From the NCBI GenBank assembly GCA_037976565.1, contig CP137682.1:2544867-2608866 (forward strand): DNA of 64,000 nucleotides, written 5' to 3'. Numbering within the stretch: the stretch's first letter is position 1; every line of letters starts with the position of its first letter. The stretch comes from Mesocentrotus franciscanus. Taxonomy: Eukaryota > Echinodermata > Echinoidea > Camarodonta > Strongylocentrotidae. The notes under the pieces were generated by a model that saw only the letters and a list, made by a program, of their open reading frames with translations, ran no database searches and was not told the DNA's origin. The position numbers and the translations under genes were made by a program. Shown here piece after piece: positions 1 to 63,639 of this stretch.

Positions 1-418
1 AGGCACATATTTCCTTTGAAGCCAAAATGGTTCACTATTATCAAACTTTTGAAATTAAAAAAGCAAACAGTTATGATAAACACTTCATTGGAAATGATGA
101 TGCGAAAAATTGCATTATTCTTTATGGATATTCAACATACATGTAGCATACAAGGTACTGCAATATAATATATATCATATAATATATATATAATATAGTT
201 TATATGTCCCATATTCCAGTAACTTTAAACTCACTGCAACATTTTTACTCAGTTCAGAGTCAAGTTCAACAAGAGAAATTACACTGGGGTCCAACCTTTT
301 TCAACCTTTTTCAACCTTCAACATGACTTAGCCTCATGGATAAATTGAATTAATGGAAAAAACCATTGGGTTTAGAGAACTCTGTAAAGAGAGAATCATG
401 TGATGGAAAGTATCTTAC

Positions 419-50881
<50,463 letters not shown>

Positions 50882-52700
50882 CTGAATATGATATAAACAT
50901 AGGGGAAAAAGTTAATGATGAAAAATTATACAAAATGATGAAAAATGATGAAAAATATGATGAAATATAAATATGGAGTAGGACTTAGAATTTGAACATC
51001 TGGGTGGACCAGGTGACTGTAAGTGTTTAGCCTTGGCTACCACTATGGATCAAGAAAGAAAATAATCATTCTGAATGAATGAAATGTACTCATTGGCTAA
51101 CTTAGCAGTCTGCTTTTAAACTCTTCAGAAGCATAATTGGATGAAAATTAACAACGGACGTTAGGGAGAGCAGTAGCAGCTGCACTAGTGAAAGTCTGGT
51201 GAGAAAGCCTACACAGAGTTACATGTAATTCAAGAGTTGATTCAGGAAACAAGAAGTAGGGTTTATTTCTGATCATGTGAAATGGTGTATAGCGCCCTCT
51301 CTGGAATATGCAAAAAATGTTCATCTGTTATCAATACCAGTTGAGAACATTTGATACTGTGTTTTGAGTAGGCTGGTAATCAATGAATCTATTCATTTTA
51401 GATCTAGTGATTGAAGGAACACTACTATACCTCGATCAAACAAACAAACAAACAAACAAACAAAGACAAATCCATTCAATTCATAGGCGATTCAATCTTA
51501 AGTAGCAGTCTCCTATGCACGTCACTTGCAAACTAAGGACCTCATTTCAATCAAACTTTTTGAAGCAAAATAAAATTAGATTCCATCAAAACAAAAGAGA
51601 GTTGATTAAACTAAATTCTAGGACCACAAATATTTTCAAAACATATGTAGGTAGCCTATATACTAGCACATGTAGTTACAGGGAATTCAAGGCAGTTTGC
51701 CGATAATCATTCTATTTTTGGATAAAGAAACTGTGGGTACCTTCTTAGGCTTATTTGTCAAATGATACAGGGAGATATTGAAGATTGGCAGGAATGTGAA
51801 ATTATAACGTGTTGAGTCATGTTTAATATCAGAATTTTCTCCAATAGCAAATATTCTAAGCTTGCAATATTACATGCACATGAATCAATGTTGATTTGAT
51901 AGTCCCATAAAAGGTTGAAACATTTCACATGATCAGAATTTGAAATTGTAGAGTCCTCAAAAGCTTTATTTAAATTTATTCAAATAACTTTCTGCCAAAG
52001 ATCAAATCATATATATGAAGAAAAACATACATTGATCTAAATAAAATGTGTTTAGCCACTATCCAAATTCCACATTATTGTTATTGCCTGCCTTGATCTT
52101 CCTGTTGAAAACCAAATATTTATACAGATCAAAGTATGTCACCTTTTCATTATCTGTGGTGTGATAACATGAGATCATCTATTTGTATCCATATTTACCT
52201 TTGACTGGGTAAACCCCCACAATAATAATAATAGTCATAGTCATAAATGGATTTATGTATTTAGGGTTTTTATTTAACTATGACCAAATAGCTAAATGGC
52301 ACTTTGAGAGCCTGAACATTTTCAAAGATAAAGAATTTGACATCAGTTGTCACTTGTTCTTGTAGCATGGACCTAGATTGATCTCTATAGCTTAACTACA
52401 TGTAAAACTGTTACATTTTGCTTTATGTGCATGAGGTATCCCTGAAAAATAAAATTATTTACATCACATACATAGCTACATGTACAAACAACATTTTTTT
52501 GTTTTTGTTGATGATTAATGAGCATTGGTTGATCTTTAAGAAAGTAATCAGTAATCTGAATTATCTCTCATATTTTGATGGAACAGTGCAATTGAAAATA
52601 CAATGTAGACCCTCATTTAACCCACTAGAAAAATAAATGAATAAGATTGTATCCATGTTGGAATGCAACTATTAGTTAGTCCAAAATTAGTGACAGAAAA
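50882..52700. other. upstream intron or 5' region, no gene seen
   Basis: AT-rich sequence with a CAAA microsatellite (51441-51463). The missing first exon of the long form could lie here or further right, but no candidate with start codon and phase-1 donor stood out. Confidence 0.4.
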
Positions 52701-52737
52701 TGTGATTATATTACAGTTGTGCCGGTAGTCCATTGTG

Positions 52738-53097
52738 CAGCCAACATCAAATTCTGTAGAACTTTGCAGGAATTATGAATATGTCATGTATGTCCTATAT
52801 GTGAAATTTAAACACGAGCACTGTCCTAGTATTCAAATAATGCAAGGAAACCTGTTTACCTTCTAGACTTCACTGTCAGACACTATTGAGTGACTGACTG
52901 ACACTTTTTTTCTTTGGTAATAACATGTACATAAAATGAGTTGTAACAGGTACAGTACATGTACATGAGCATTTCCCACAAAAAGACATTTTCAAGCCCT
53001 TTTGTTTAGAGGGAAGTTCTAAATTAGTATTATCTTTCAAATGCCGTTGGAATTTAACCTTTTCATTTGTTTGGCCTGCAAATGGGACATAGTACCT
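52738..53097. mobile_element. truncated copy of the 530-bp TTAA element
   Basis: Matches 5495-6006 (GCAGCCAACATCAAATTCTG onward), with an internal deletion of roughly 150 bp and no left TIR. The right end ATGGGACATAGTACCT is followed by TTAA. Confidence 0.65.
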
Positions 53098-53975
53098 TTA
53101 AAAACACATCCCTCCCCCTGCATGCATATGTACATGCACAACTGTGGTGGGTTGCCCAGTAAAGTAAACTCCCCTATCCTCATCAGATACAATTAAAAAC
53201 TGTCCATTTGAATAGTGATGCACTGATGCCAAATAACAACTGATTGATACGTAGAATGTAGGCCTACTGTGCACATAACCACTCATAAGCAAATATGCCC
53301 TTCACTCTTCTAAGAATAATACTTGATATGAAAGAAATTCATGATGATATATATAATATTTTTGAAAATGGTCCATTACATTGCAATTACATGAAGAGTA
53401 AAATTCAATTGACGTAAATCGGGACACAAATTTCAGTCTACATTCACGGTTCAGTAGTCTCTCTTTACCTCAAACCCATGAGAATTGGTGGCAGATCAAA
53501 GGTGGGAATTCTTTCTTATTGTACCCAGCCAAGCTTGAGCAAATTCATGTATATGTGTGCCATTCTTTCTTGACTAGAGTGAACATGGGTAGAGGCCTAC
53601 TCACAAACTACATTTTATAACTACTTCCTGGTTGGGTCTGTCTACAGGTGGGCCTGATTAATTACCCTTCCAAAATTATCAGAACTTCTATTTTTACTCA
53701 ATACTACATAACATTATTGTCTATTGTTGTTGATACAAATCATCAGGTCACATCAGGTCTTGATTGTTTGGCTATTTACTATCTCTTTACCTCCTTTCTG
53801 TTTAAAAAGGACATGATCAATTATTAAATATCTTTGCCAATGAAAGAAAAGAAAATAATCCTATGAAATCCTAAAACATAAAATTAAAAAACTTATGGAT
53901 TTTAAAAATTCAAATCTCAGATTCTACTTCATATTTTAAGCATTGTGAGGGAAACAATTATCTTACAATATCAAT

Positions 53976-54112
53976 CTGGGCATCGTTTCACAAAACCATC
54001 ATAAGAACAAGTTCGATGACACATCCCATTGAAATGCATGTTAAATAATACACGTTTCAATGGGATGTCGTTTGAAATTGTACTCAGCACGGTTTCGTGA
54101 AATGCTGCCCAG
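53976..54112. mobile_element. 137-bp palindromic MITE
   Basis: Ends CTGGGCATCGTTTCACAAAA and TTTCGTGAAATGCTGCCCAG, with an inner pair CATCCCATTGAAA/TTTCAATGGGATG. Confidence 0.8.
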
Positions 54113-54719
54113 CTCATCTCTAGAAGCAGTATATACATGTAATGCAAAACATTCTAAGGACATTTAATCAGGAGAAAAAAGCTGTCACTAATTTCATAAT
54201 ACGCAATTAATTTGCAAACACATCTAGTGCAATTACTGGTTATCACTGGTTCTACATGTACATGTATATGGATATGTTACATGTAAATGTACGTACACGT
54301 ACATATGTACAGTAGTAGTATGAGTGACTAAGCCTTCAAATCTCTGGATTACAATGTATTTTGATAGTATTTACAAGTTACCCTAACGATTGTCCGCAAC
54401 ACCAATAAGATAGCCGTTGTTAGGGTCAAATACCATCTTGATACAGCTATGGTATATTTGTTCTGACCGTCATTAAACCAAGTGACCAGTGTCATCATTA
54501 TCTTTCGAAGCATAAGTTAAAGGGGTACATGCTTCAATTTGCAAAGAAAATTGTTACTATCAAGTTTCCAAACATTAACACACACTTGGGTTTATTAAGA
54601 TATGTTTTCAGACAACCATGCAATAAACGGTCACTCTAAGAATCCTATTGACAATGACATACATGTACTGTAATAATTAGAATCTGCTCTAATCACCTAC
54701 ACTGTAATACATATAAAGG

Positions 54720-55260
54720 TTTTGTACAACAAATTAACAGCTTGTACCCGTAGTGCTTACACGATTCAAAATTTCAAATCTAATCTGAAAAACTATTTCA
54801 CAGTATCTTAGAAATGTGCTCAAGAATCTGTTTCTCTCTATTCTTTTACTTTATATGTTCAGGGTTCGTGCGGTTCTGTATCCCTTATAAAATACACTGA
54901 ATATGAATTCTAAATGTAAATTGAATTTATTAGACTCAAAAATATATTATACATGTTCAGTTGTATGTTTTGTTTTGTTATTGAAATGTTTATATTGAAT
55001 TTACTTTTAATTCTAACTTCCCCATGATTGTATAAAATATTTGATTTTTATGTAATAGCGTTTTATCCGACCCCATGGAAGAACAGGTGTATTTTGTTAA
55101 TACGCCTGAAATGGGCTATCCGCCATATATTTCTTTTATGTACAGGTTGTACATGTATGTATTTGTATGTTGTGATGATTTTATACGGAACTAAAAACAA
55201 ACGAAACAATAAGTGTAATTTTAAACCTCAGGCATGCACACATAAGTATAAGTACCCCTT
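54720..55260 (+). pseudogene. non-LTR retrotransposon 3' end
   Basis: Short terminal frame YNKLTACTRSAYTIQNFKSN then LKNYFTVS and a stop (to about 54811). This matches the FKxxLKxYF end of reverse transcriptase polyproteins, and an AT-rich 3' UTR-like region follows. Confidence 0.5.
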
Positions 55261-55339
55261 GTGATTACATTGGAAAACTATGTCGGCCAGTTAGGCTTAT
55301 ACATGTAGGGCCTAGGCCTACACATAGTCACATACATGT

Positions 55340-55547
55340 ACATTCTAATTCAAATGCTTCTATTATGCTCTGTATTGGTTTTTATGATAATTTGAATTGC
55401 CAGGAATACACGTATATCAATAAAACTGTTTATAGTTTATTGACATGCGTGTATAATTCTAATTTGCCGGGAATACACGTATGTCAATAAAATTAGAATT
55501 GTCATAAAAGACAATACTGAGCATAATAGAAGCATTTTGAATAATAA
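55340..55547. mobile_element. palindromic MITE-like element
   Basis: AAATGCTTCTATTATGCTC (about 55352) recurs inverted as GAGCATAATAGAAGCATTT (about 55519). A direct duplicate GGAATACACGTATRTCAATAAAA lies inside. Confidence 0.6.
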
Positions 55548-56306
55548 TAAAACCTCATAATAAAAAGCAAAGGGAATTATACCATGTAACAAACTTGTAC
55601 TGTACTTATCAGATGAGCGCCTTGAGTGATTTGTTGTCATTAAACTTGTGCACTACTGTACGTGTATACAAATCTATATCATTACAGGTATATTATTGTT
55701 GTTATAATCCACAAAAAAGGGATATACATAAAAAGTAAGGCCTACAGGCAAGCCTATTTATACATACTGTACAAAGCCTATACAAGCCCCCGCCCTTCTC
55801 CCAGAAAAAAGAGGTTCAATATAGACATGCTAAGCCTAGTCACAATTACAAGCCATTTATAAATAATCCCATCTAACTAAGATGAAAGATATACAATACA
55901 ATGCATGTCCTTTCCTTTAACTGTTTGAAGTCCTTGCATATATATATATAGCCTAATCAGCAAATAATCCTATTCAATATACAGCTGAAAGTTCAGATTT
56001 CCGATACAAATCTTCAAATAAAGTCATTCAACACTCAAGTACATAGATGTAGAAATGTTTCATGTAGCCTCTAGCTTGAGATGCATTCACATTGATTATT
56101 TACTGTACAGGAATTTCATTGTTCGTTTCTCGGCATACATGTACAGGCAAATCAACAACATTCAAATACGGTACTGATATTTAAGAAATAATCATTTCCT
56201 CATATGTATACATGTACACTGCATATATATTGAATAAGCATTAAGCAGGCCATGATCCATTCAGGGTTCATGTATGTTGATCATATAAACTTGTCCTTAA
56301 AGAACT

Positions 56307-56466
56307 GGGCCCCTTCTTATAAAGTTTTGATATTAATCGCAAATAAATTGCGATTGATATCACCGGCAAATATGTACATAAGAGATAGGAGACTGCAAAA
56401 TTGCAATTGAGTGGAGGACTTGAGATTGATTTAGATCAATCACAACTCTTTATAACACAGGGCCCT
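56307..56466. mobile_element. MITE, GGGCCCYGTATTA family, copy 3
   Basis: Ends GGGCCCCTTCTTATAAAG and CTTTATAACACAGGGCCC, with interior AAGAGATAGGAGACTGCAAA. A degenerate half copy begins near 25728. Confidence 0.75.
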
Positions 56467-57839
56467 GGACAGAATAAAACAGAGTAAAAAAAGTGCAGTA
56501 TGATAACCTCAGAAAGGGGAGATTTAAACATTGATGAAACAGTGTTACAGACATGGCTGTCTTTCACACATTATGATTCTGTATCAGAAAGAGAAATTTA
56601 TACGTTTTGTCTGCAAGGAAACCTGAAACTGTCCAGAAGCCGCTAGATTAATCTTTGGCCTTGGAATACAATAAGTAACATTTCATACACAAATTACGCA
56701 GTTTTTTCATCAACCTTCAACAATGTTACCGAGTCACTTTAAATATAAAAAAAGAGTTGAATTCTTCTCTGCTTCCTTTCACATCATATTAATCAGTCAT
56801 TAAAAGATTAGATTATGGCAATTGAAACCATTTAAGCATTTATAACTAATTAGCAGGCATAACTACAGTACTTCCTACTTCAATTCTACCAGAGGCCTAG
56901 CTATCCAGGATTTTCTAAAAGAACCCCAAAAGCCTTGAATGGAGGAGCACATTATGGGAGATGAGTAAAGGTACATACAAAAGGCATGGAGCGGTCGTAG
57001 CCCCCCTCTCCCCTCCTCTTTCCCCTCCCCATCACCCCTCCTCCTCCCACTCCCTTATCCCTCCTCCTACCAGCAAATAATTAGGCATCGCTTTTGAAGC
57101 TAATTAACAAGCTTTTCAAAACTAATACGACCGATAACATTTATCCAGTTGTCATAATCACTTTTAAGTAGACAACATGATTGATGAATGATGATTTGAT
57201 TGCCTAGAGCTACATTGTAAGAGTCTAGCAATTTAGGTCTACTTGTTGTCTTTCATATGTAGTATAGTATGCATCACTCTTACATGTACAATGGATTCAA
57301 ACAGTATCAGTCTTGCAAAGTCTGCACAACTGATCATCAACCGTACAAAAATGTTTGTAAAACCTGCTAAATTTCCTCCACTTGCCTACAATATTTAGAG
57401 TACATTTCGTATTCATTTTCAATCTGCATGTTTGTGTACAACTTGATTCCTTTGATTAATAACTATCGGTAGGTCTATTGTTTTTCCAGATCACCAATAA
57501 AAAGAACTTTATCCTCTGTCAAATTCCTTTTCCTTTTCACCCAGGCAGTATGGATACAATAGTCTTGGGATTTTGAATAAAATAATAAATCCATAGCCGT
57601 GCATGATTTACCAATCCTTCAGTCTATTAGTATCACAGAACAAAGATTGAAGTACACACCGGTACATGTATACTCAGAAGAGAACAATAATTCTACTATA
57701 CTGGCTACATGTACATGTACAATACATTTAACACTTGAATAGTGAATCTACATATGTTGGAGGAAAGAAAATTTCTTTAAGGGTAAAACAAAATTATTAT
57801 AAAGGATTATAAGACAAAATAATAATAATAATTTGGATT

Positions 57840-58190
57840 TTTAATTGTATAATATATACAGGGATGTAGCGCTTAATTCAAAATACAGTCTCTAAGCGCT
57901 TTACAGATATTATTATCCCAGTCATCAGATTTGTTCACTCACAATGTACACCATCTCCACTCCGTGGGGAGTATTCCTACCATATGGTCACCATGAGGGC
58001 ATATGGCAATTACTAACACAAATGCTTTCGTCATCCTACCAGGTTTCTATAATTTCTCTCCTGGGTATGGAGTGGCAATTATAGATGAATGCTTTGCCAA
58101 AGAACATTAGTGCTGTGTCGGGGATCAAACCCATGACCTTGCATTTCAAGTCAAGTTCTTAAACCACTCGACTACGACACCTCTACAACC
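57840..58190 (-). mobile_element. tRNA-derived SINE
   Basis: The minus strand shows a tRNA-like head (GTCGTAGTCGAGTGGTTTAA and GGTTTGATCCCC), a central body, and 3' words CTGTAAAGCGCTTAGAGAC near 57890-57905. Confidence 0.7.
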
Positions 58191-58950
58191 TGTATGTACT
58201 TGTATATTTCCGTAACTCAGCACACACAGAAACGTTAACCTTTTTGTTTCTAACATCCACGGTGTCCCAATTCCCCACCAATAATGTAAATAAGCCCCTT
58301 CTGGCTCTCAACAGGTGGTATTACAGTGTGTATATTAAACCTTTAGATCTTTTGCCTTTTTCTTTAGAACTGCAGCTGTATTCAATGTGTATTCAATGTG
58401 TGGTCAATATCCATGGCCAAGATACATGTTGTATGCTTGCCTTTCACAGAATCAAAGAGTACGATGTGATTTTTCTGTGAAACTAGTTATGCCTGACAAT
58501 GATGATTTCTTTATGCCAACTACTCATTTCTAAGTGCCACTATTCATCAATGGACTCTCAACCATTACAAACTGGAATGGGGTATGCAACAATTGCTCAT
58601 ATTGTTTCCAAGTATCTTCTCATACAATTTTTCATAATTTATTTGTATCTACTTATGGTTAATACTGATGTACTATGTGAATGAAGTTTTCCTAGTAAAT
58701 AGATTCTGAAATACAAACTCAATGGCCTTATGTAATTAGGATACCACAACTGAAACCGTTTACAGTCAATAAGTTCTATTTTGGATTTATATAAAGTGGT
58801 TAAAAGTGCATTTATACTTAATTATTAAGAACTCATCCAACATCCGTATCTTGGATTACTTTCATATCGATATATATTTTTTTGAACATTTTTTTTCCTC
58901 AAGTCCATTCTACCCATGATTAGTGTACATGTAGTGAGCTTCAATGCTCG

Positions 58951-59304
58951 GAAGAAGAAGAAGAAGAAGAAGAAGAAGAAGAAGAAGAAGAAGAAGAAGA
59001 AGAAGAAGAAGAAGAAGAAGAAGAAGAAGAAGAAGAAGAAGAAGAAGAAGAAGAAGAAGAAGAAGAAGAAGAAGAAGAAGAAGAAGAAGAAGAAGAAGAA
59101 GAAGAAGAAGAAGAAGAAGAAGAAGAAGAAGAAGAAGAAGAAGAAGAAGAAGAAGAAGAAGAAGAAGAAGAAGAAGAAGAAGAAGAAGAAGAAGAAGAAG
59201 AAGAAGAAGAAGAAGAAGAAGAAGAAGAAGAAGAAGAAGAAGAAGAAGAAGAAGAAGAAGAAGAAGAAGAAGAAGAAGAAGAAGAAGAAGAAGAAGAAGA
59301 AGAA
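58951..59304. repeat. uninterrupted (GAA)n array, about 118 units
   Basis: 354 bp of perfect GAA on the plus strand (TTC on the strand of the AFAP1-family gene). It abuts the truncated 3' end of a SINE at 59305. Apparent frames of poly-Lys, poly-Arg, poly-Phe or poly-Leu here are artefacts. Confidence 0.98.
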
Positions 59305-59610
59305 TTTTACAGATACTCCTAATGCTGAGCAACCTATAATAATGATTTTCATATTCTACCGGTTACCCATTTAACACCCCACTAGAGTGGCAAATGTGAT
59401 GAATGTCTTGCCAGATACTCCTAATGCTGAGCAACCTATAATAATGATTTTCATATTCTACCGGTTACCCATTTAACACCTAGTGGTAGAGTGGCAAATG
59501 TGATGAATGTCTTGCCAAAGGACATTAGTACCAAGCTGGGATTTGAATCCTCACCCCTTGGATTTAGACTCATTTGAATGGACCACTATACCACAACACC
59601 TGCACATACG
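59305..59610 (-). mobile_element. tRNA-derived SINE with internal 103-bp tandem duplication
   Basis: The tRNA-like head is at the right (TGGTATAGTGGTCCATTC; GGATTTGAATCCTCACC). AGATACTCCTAATGCTGAGC occurs at 59310 and 59413, each followed by the same approximately 100 bp. The left (3') end runs straight into the GAA array. Confidence 0.7.
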
Positions 59611-59850
59611 CATGTATTCAAATAGAGATTAATGGTGTCCCAACCACATCCTGGTATCTTCTTACGTACATGTAGCACAATGCCCATTGAATACATGATT
59701 TCAGTTTCTACAAGAGTGCACAATTTTTGGAACAGTTTTCTTTTTTTAAAAAAGTAAACGTGCTTCTGAATTTAGCAAACAAATGAACAAAAGCATTGAA
59801 GGTAAAGTATTTCATTTGCAAATGTTTCCTTACTCTGCCTTACTGTACAT

Positions 59851-60197
59851 CAGGGATGAGACAGGGAAATTCCCCAAAAGGAGGAAGATTAAATGTAGGT
59901 CCGAGGGCAATGCCCCTGGCGGGGGTTAAGGGACCCACCCTGGGGGTAAAAAGTGGGCCGTGCCCCCTTTCTGCAGAAAACTTTAGAATATATTTACGTA
60001 AAAGGACACGTATGTTTGCGTTTAAATTCTAAATTTGAAAAATATTTGTTACCCCATCTTGCTTATAGGGAATCCATAACATTGTTCAAATGAAAGAAAA
60101 ATGCTGCTAAGGTACTGAGGTCAATGCTAGATGTACAATTAATGAGAATTTGAAAGTTTTTTTTTTCTGTCTTGATATCTCGAAGTCGGTGGAAATC
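59851..60197. repeat. dispersed repeat with CAGGGATGAGA end, copy 2
   Basis: Homologous to 3324-3621, but it carries about 60 extra GC-rich bases (GGGCAATGCCCCTGGCGGGG and following, 59904-59965) absent from copy 1. Confidence 0.6.
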
Positions 60198-60299
60198 CAC
60201 CTACATGTATCCGCCTTTCTGCTATGTTAACTTTTTCAGGTATGTCAATTCATTTGATCTATGTATCACATATCATATATGATTTTCATTTCACTTGTT

Positions 60300-61430
60300 T
60301 GTTTCTGATTTGTCTAGTTTTCCCAGCAATACAACTCTCATTTCTGGTTTTGGATTTCACTATCTGCATACAGTTATTGCTTGTGAATCATGAATGAAAT
60401 CATGGGAACCTTCATTTACATGTAACTATTTCAGAATACATGTACACCCCCTGCAAGTGGAATTATTAATAGCAGTGTACTATTCATAACGAGATTCCTT
60501 TCATGTTCCATAACTGTACATGATTATGGATTTCAAAGCACGCAACATTAATTCACATGCATACATGTAGGGTGTCATTCTTGTATTGCAGAATCCTCTA
60601 TGACATCTACAGATATTTGTATCCACTTGTTTCCTTCCTGTAATGCTATATATATATATATAAGTTATTTTATTTTTAAATCCAAAATAGGATTTTCATT
60701 CCACCAAGATGCATATAAATATACAATGTAGGTGCATAGAAAATTTTTAGCAGTCCCCCCCCCCCCCCCCTCCCCTCCCAACCACCTACGAACCCGGTTT
60801 TGTTCATCCTTCTTAATTCCCATCAAAATGTTTTAAAGATTTTAACACATTTATATCTGTACATGTATGTATTGTATATCAGAGGTCATTGGCATCACAA
60901 GATCATGCTCATCTAGTGTGTCATAATTTCCCGGTTTACTGCTTTAATGAAGGGGGTATAATCTCATACAGGCTATCTCATCCAGCCATTTAATAACACT
61001 TACGGTAATATTATTTTAATAACTCATCCCCTGCTTTCGATCAGCTTGCACTTGATATCAGTCTATGGTTGGGAAAGGATACAATATATATATATATATA
61101 GGCTAGCTATGAGGTGAAAAAAAGCCCACGTACCACACACTTTACGATCTCGACTATGATCCGATTTTGAAAGAATTTGCAATAGCAATTGATATGATCA
61201 TTTAAACATGTAAAATCTGAATGACCGAGGATCTGAATATTCTATGATTAAGAAAATCTAATTTTCAACGGATTTCATGCTTCTTGGAAGAAGAAAGGCT
61301 AAATCAGCTCAGAATCGTAGTGACATCAGACCAGTAGTGGGATTGTCCATGATTTGAAGCCTATTTGGCTTTTATTCTGATTAGAATATAGTTCAATGCA
61401 CTAAAATTCCTGTTTAAGTATTCTTATCAC
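60300..61430. other. non-coding stretch, no gene seen
   Basis: AT-rich, with a C run (60755-60770) and two (TA)n tracts (60647-60661, 61086-61100). Nothing else recognised. Confidence 0.4.
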
Positions 61431-61434
61431 TACT

Positions 61435-61726
61435 GGGGGGTGTTTCACAAAGACTAAGATCGACTTTAAGTTGGACTTAAGTATAACAGGCCGTTCGTGC
61501 CATTGTTTGCTCTCACCATTGGTCTCTCAATTATGATATATAGATAATCTTTTTTCCTTCAATAATGAATTATCCAAAAATGTAAGTGTTGAAGATTTTT
61601 TACCATGATTTGTACGTCCCGTGAGAGACCAATGCCAGTAAATGATGAGAGAAAATAATGGCACGAACGGCCTGTTATACTTAAGTCCAACTTAAAGTCG
61701 ATCTTAGTCTTTGTGAAACACCCCCC
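61435..61726. mobile_element. 292-bp TIR element, copy 2
   Basis: Same ends and inverted repeats as the element at 2928-3219, with scattered substitutions in the centre. It lies in the upstream region to the right. Confidence 0.85.
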
Positions 61727-61970
61727 TGGTATTTAGAAGCTAAAACAGGAAGATGATGTTTGTTTAGATTTCACATCTAATACAATTGCCATTTCTTAAA
61801 CAATCGGATCACAGGGCGATCATGTAGTGTGGAATGGGCTTAAAACTTTGATACATGTATGTTAAAGGTTATCAATGTGTTAATAATCCAAGGACTACTG
61901 AATTCTCTAGTCCCCATAGGCTTAATACAGGTCCCATCCAAACCCTGTAAGCAATCGTTTTTGACATATG

Positions 61971-62430
61971 AAGAGCTCGGTTCCAAAAGGTACTACATCC
62001 ATAAATCCAAGTTCTGAGAAAAACACGATTTTTTTAATTACCATAAAAACTAGTTAGCAATGTCAGTTTGGAATGATACTTTGGCTGATTACACTATTGT
62101 ATGATACAAGCATAAAACCACTCTTAAAAAAATCTTAGTCTGCACAAATATTTTTCATGAATTTATGTTTTTTAAATTTTTGTGGATGTAGTACCTTTTG
62201 GAACCGAAAATATTGCAGAGTGTACGTGCAAGTGGCAATGCATAACTTGAATGGATATAGTACCTTTTGGAACCGAACTGATTTTTAAATGTCATTTTTT
62301 ACTTTTTTTCAATATACAGCTTTTTGGAGGTGTCAGTGTACATGTATGAGGCTACCTGAAATTTGTACATTAATGCAAAAAAACAAATTTTGATAAAAAT
62401 GGATGTAGTACCTTTTGGAACTGAGCCCTT
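61971..62430. mobile_element. 460-bp TIR element with internal repeats
   Basis: Ends GAGCTCGGTTCCAAAAGGTA and TACCTTTTGGAACTGAGCCC are inverted repeats. The word GTAGTACCTTTTGGAACCGA recurs at about 62189 and, with one change, at about 62258. Confidence 0.75.
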
Positions 62431-62907
62431 CATATAATAGTGAGAGCAATTAAGATATCACAAAAATGTGAATGTGACTTTAGTTACTCATGACATGCCA
62501 ATCAAGTTAAACAATCAACTTCTTTATTTTCTCAAAGAATGATATGGTACCATTGTATGCAAGTAGAAGTAACATCGAATCTACAAACCAACACACATTA
62601 TCCTTCAAGAAAACCCATTTTGTACAATTTCAGTATTCATTCAATTTTGATGTGGTATGCTGCCATATAGTTAAGACCTCTTTCCCTGTTCTGAAGATAA
62701 AATTAATTATCTTCTCTTTCATTAACCTTCAAGTAAGAATGACATTTTGTGTGAAGCCTCATTGAATTCCAACTGAGCAGAACAGATGCAATCATTCATG
62801 CAGTAGACATGCAGTAGACATGCAGCATTAAGATAGCTTTGATGCAAATATCAGGCAACAATTACATGTAATAGCTAGGTCCAAACAACAGTCCATACAT
62901 CATTTAA

Positions 62908-63261
62908 AGCCCCTCTATTAAAGTGTTGGGAGCCCAAAATTTGATGGAAAAAATTTCACTTAAATTGTATCACAATGTGAAAGAGGATGTCATTTAAGAC
63001 ACACTTCTGCAAAGAATTCCCCCCCCCAAAAAAAAAAAAATGTGTTTGAGGACAAATATTCATAAAAGAGCACATAATTTGGGTTTTCTGTTGTACAGTA
63101 CACAGAAAACCTAAATTTTGTATTCTTTCATCAATATTTGACTTCAAACACATTTGTTTTGAAAATCCTTGTCTTAAATGACATCCTCTTTCACATTATG
63201 ATACAATTTAAGTGAAATTTTGCTATCAAATTTTTTGGGCTCCCAACACTGTAGAGGGGCT
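62908..63261. mobile_element. 354-bp foldback element flanked by TTAA
   Basis: Arms of about 95 bp (from AGCCCCTCTATTAAAGTGTT to CAATGTGAAAGAGGATGTCA) recur inverted at 63166-63261, with TTAA at 62904-62907 and 63262-63265. The centre is itself palindromic around TTGTACAGTACA. Confidence 0.85.
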
Positions 63262-63639
63262 TTAAGTTTGTTTTAATCATTGAGAAACCTCAAGTTTTCG
63301 AAACCATGAGTGCATCTGCACTGAAGAGGATATGTCCCTGAATGTTAAAACCATGAGCTAGCCTTAGAGGTTTTATATGGACCATCATGAGAAAATATTT
63401 ATATAACATATCCCTTTCATAATTGCAATTGAAATGTTAATCATTAACCTGAAATCAAACAATTTCCTTGCTCCTTCATCCTATACTTGTATCTGTAATT
63501 TTATTACAAAGAAAGAAATAAGCTTGATAATGGATGATTTATAAATGTAGGATGAATGCAGACCATGCCTGATGACTACAGATGAAACTCTAACCAACAA
63601 ATTAATGATGCAATGTGATTACTGAACATCATCAATGGG

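Noticed and set aside
58825..59374. Frames of poly-Lys, poly-Arg, poly-Phe and poly-Leu
   Set aside because: Produced entirely by the GAA microsatellite.
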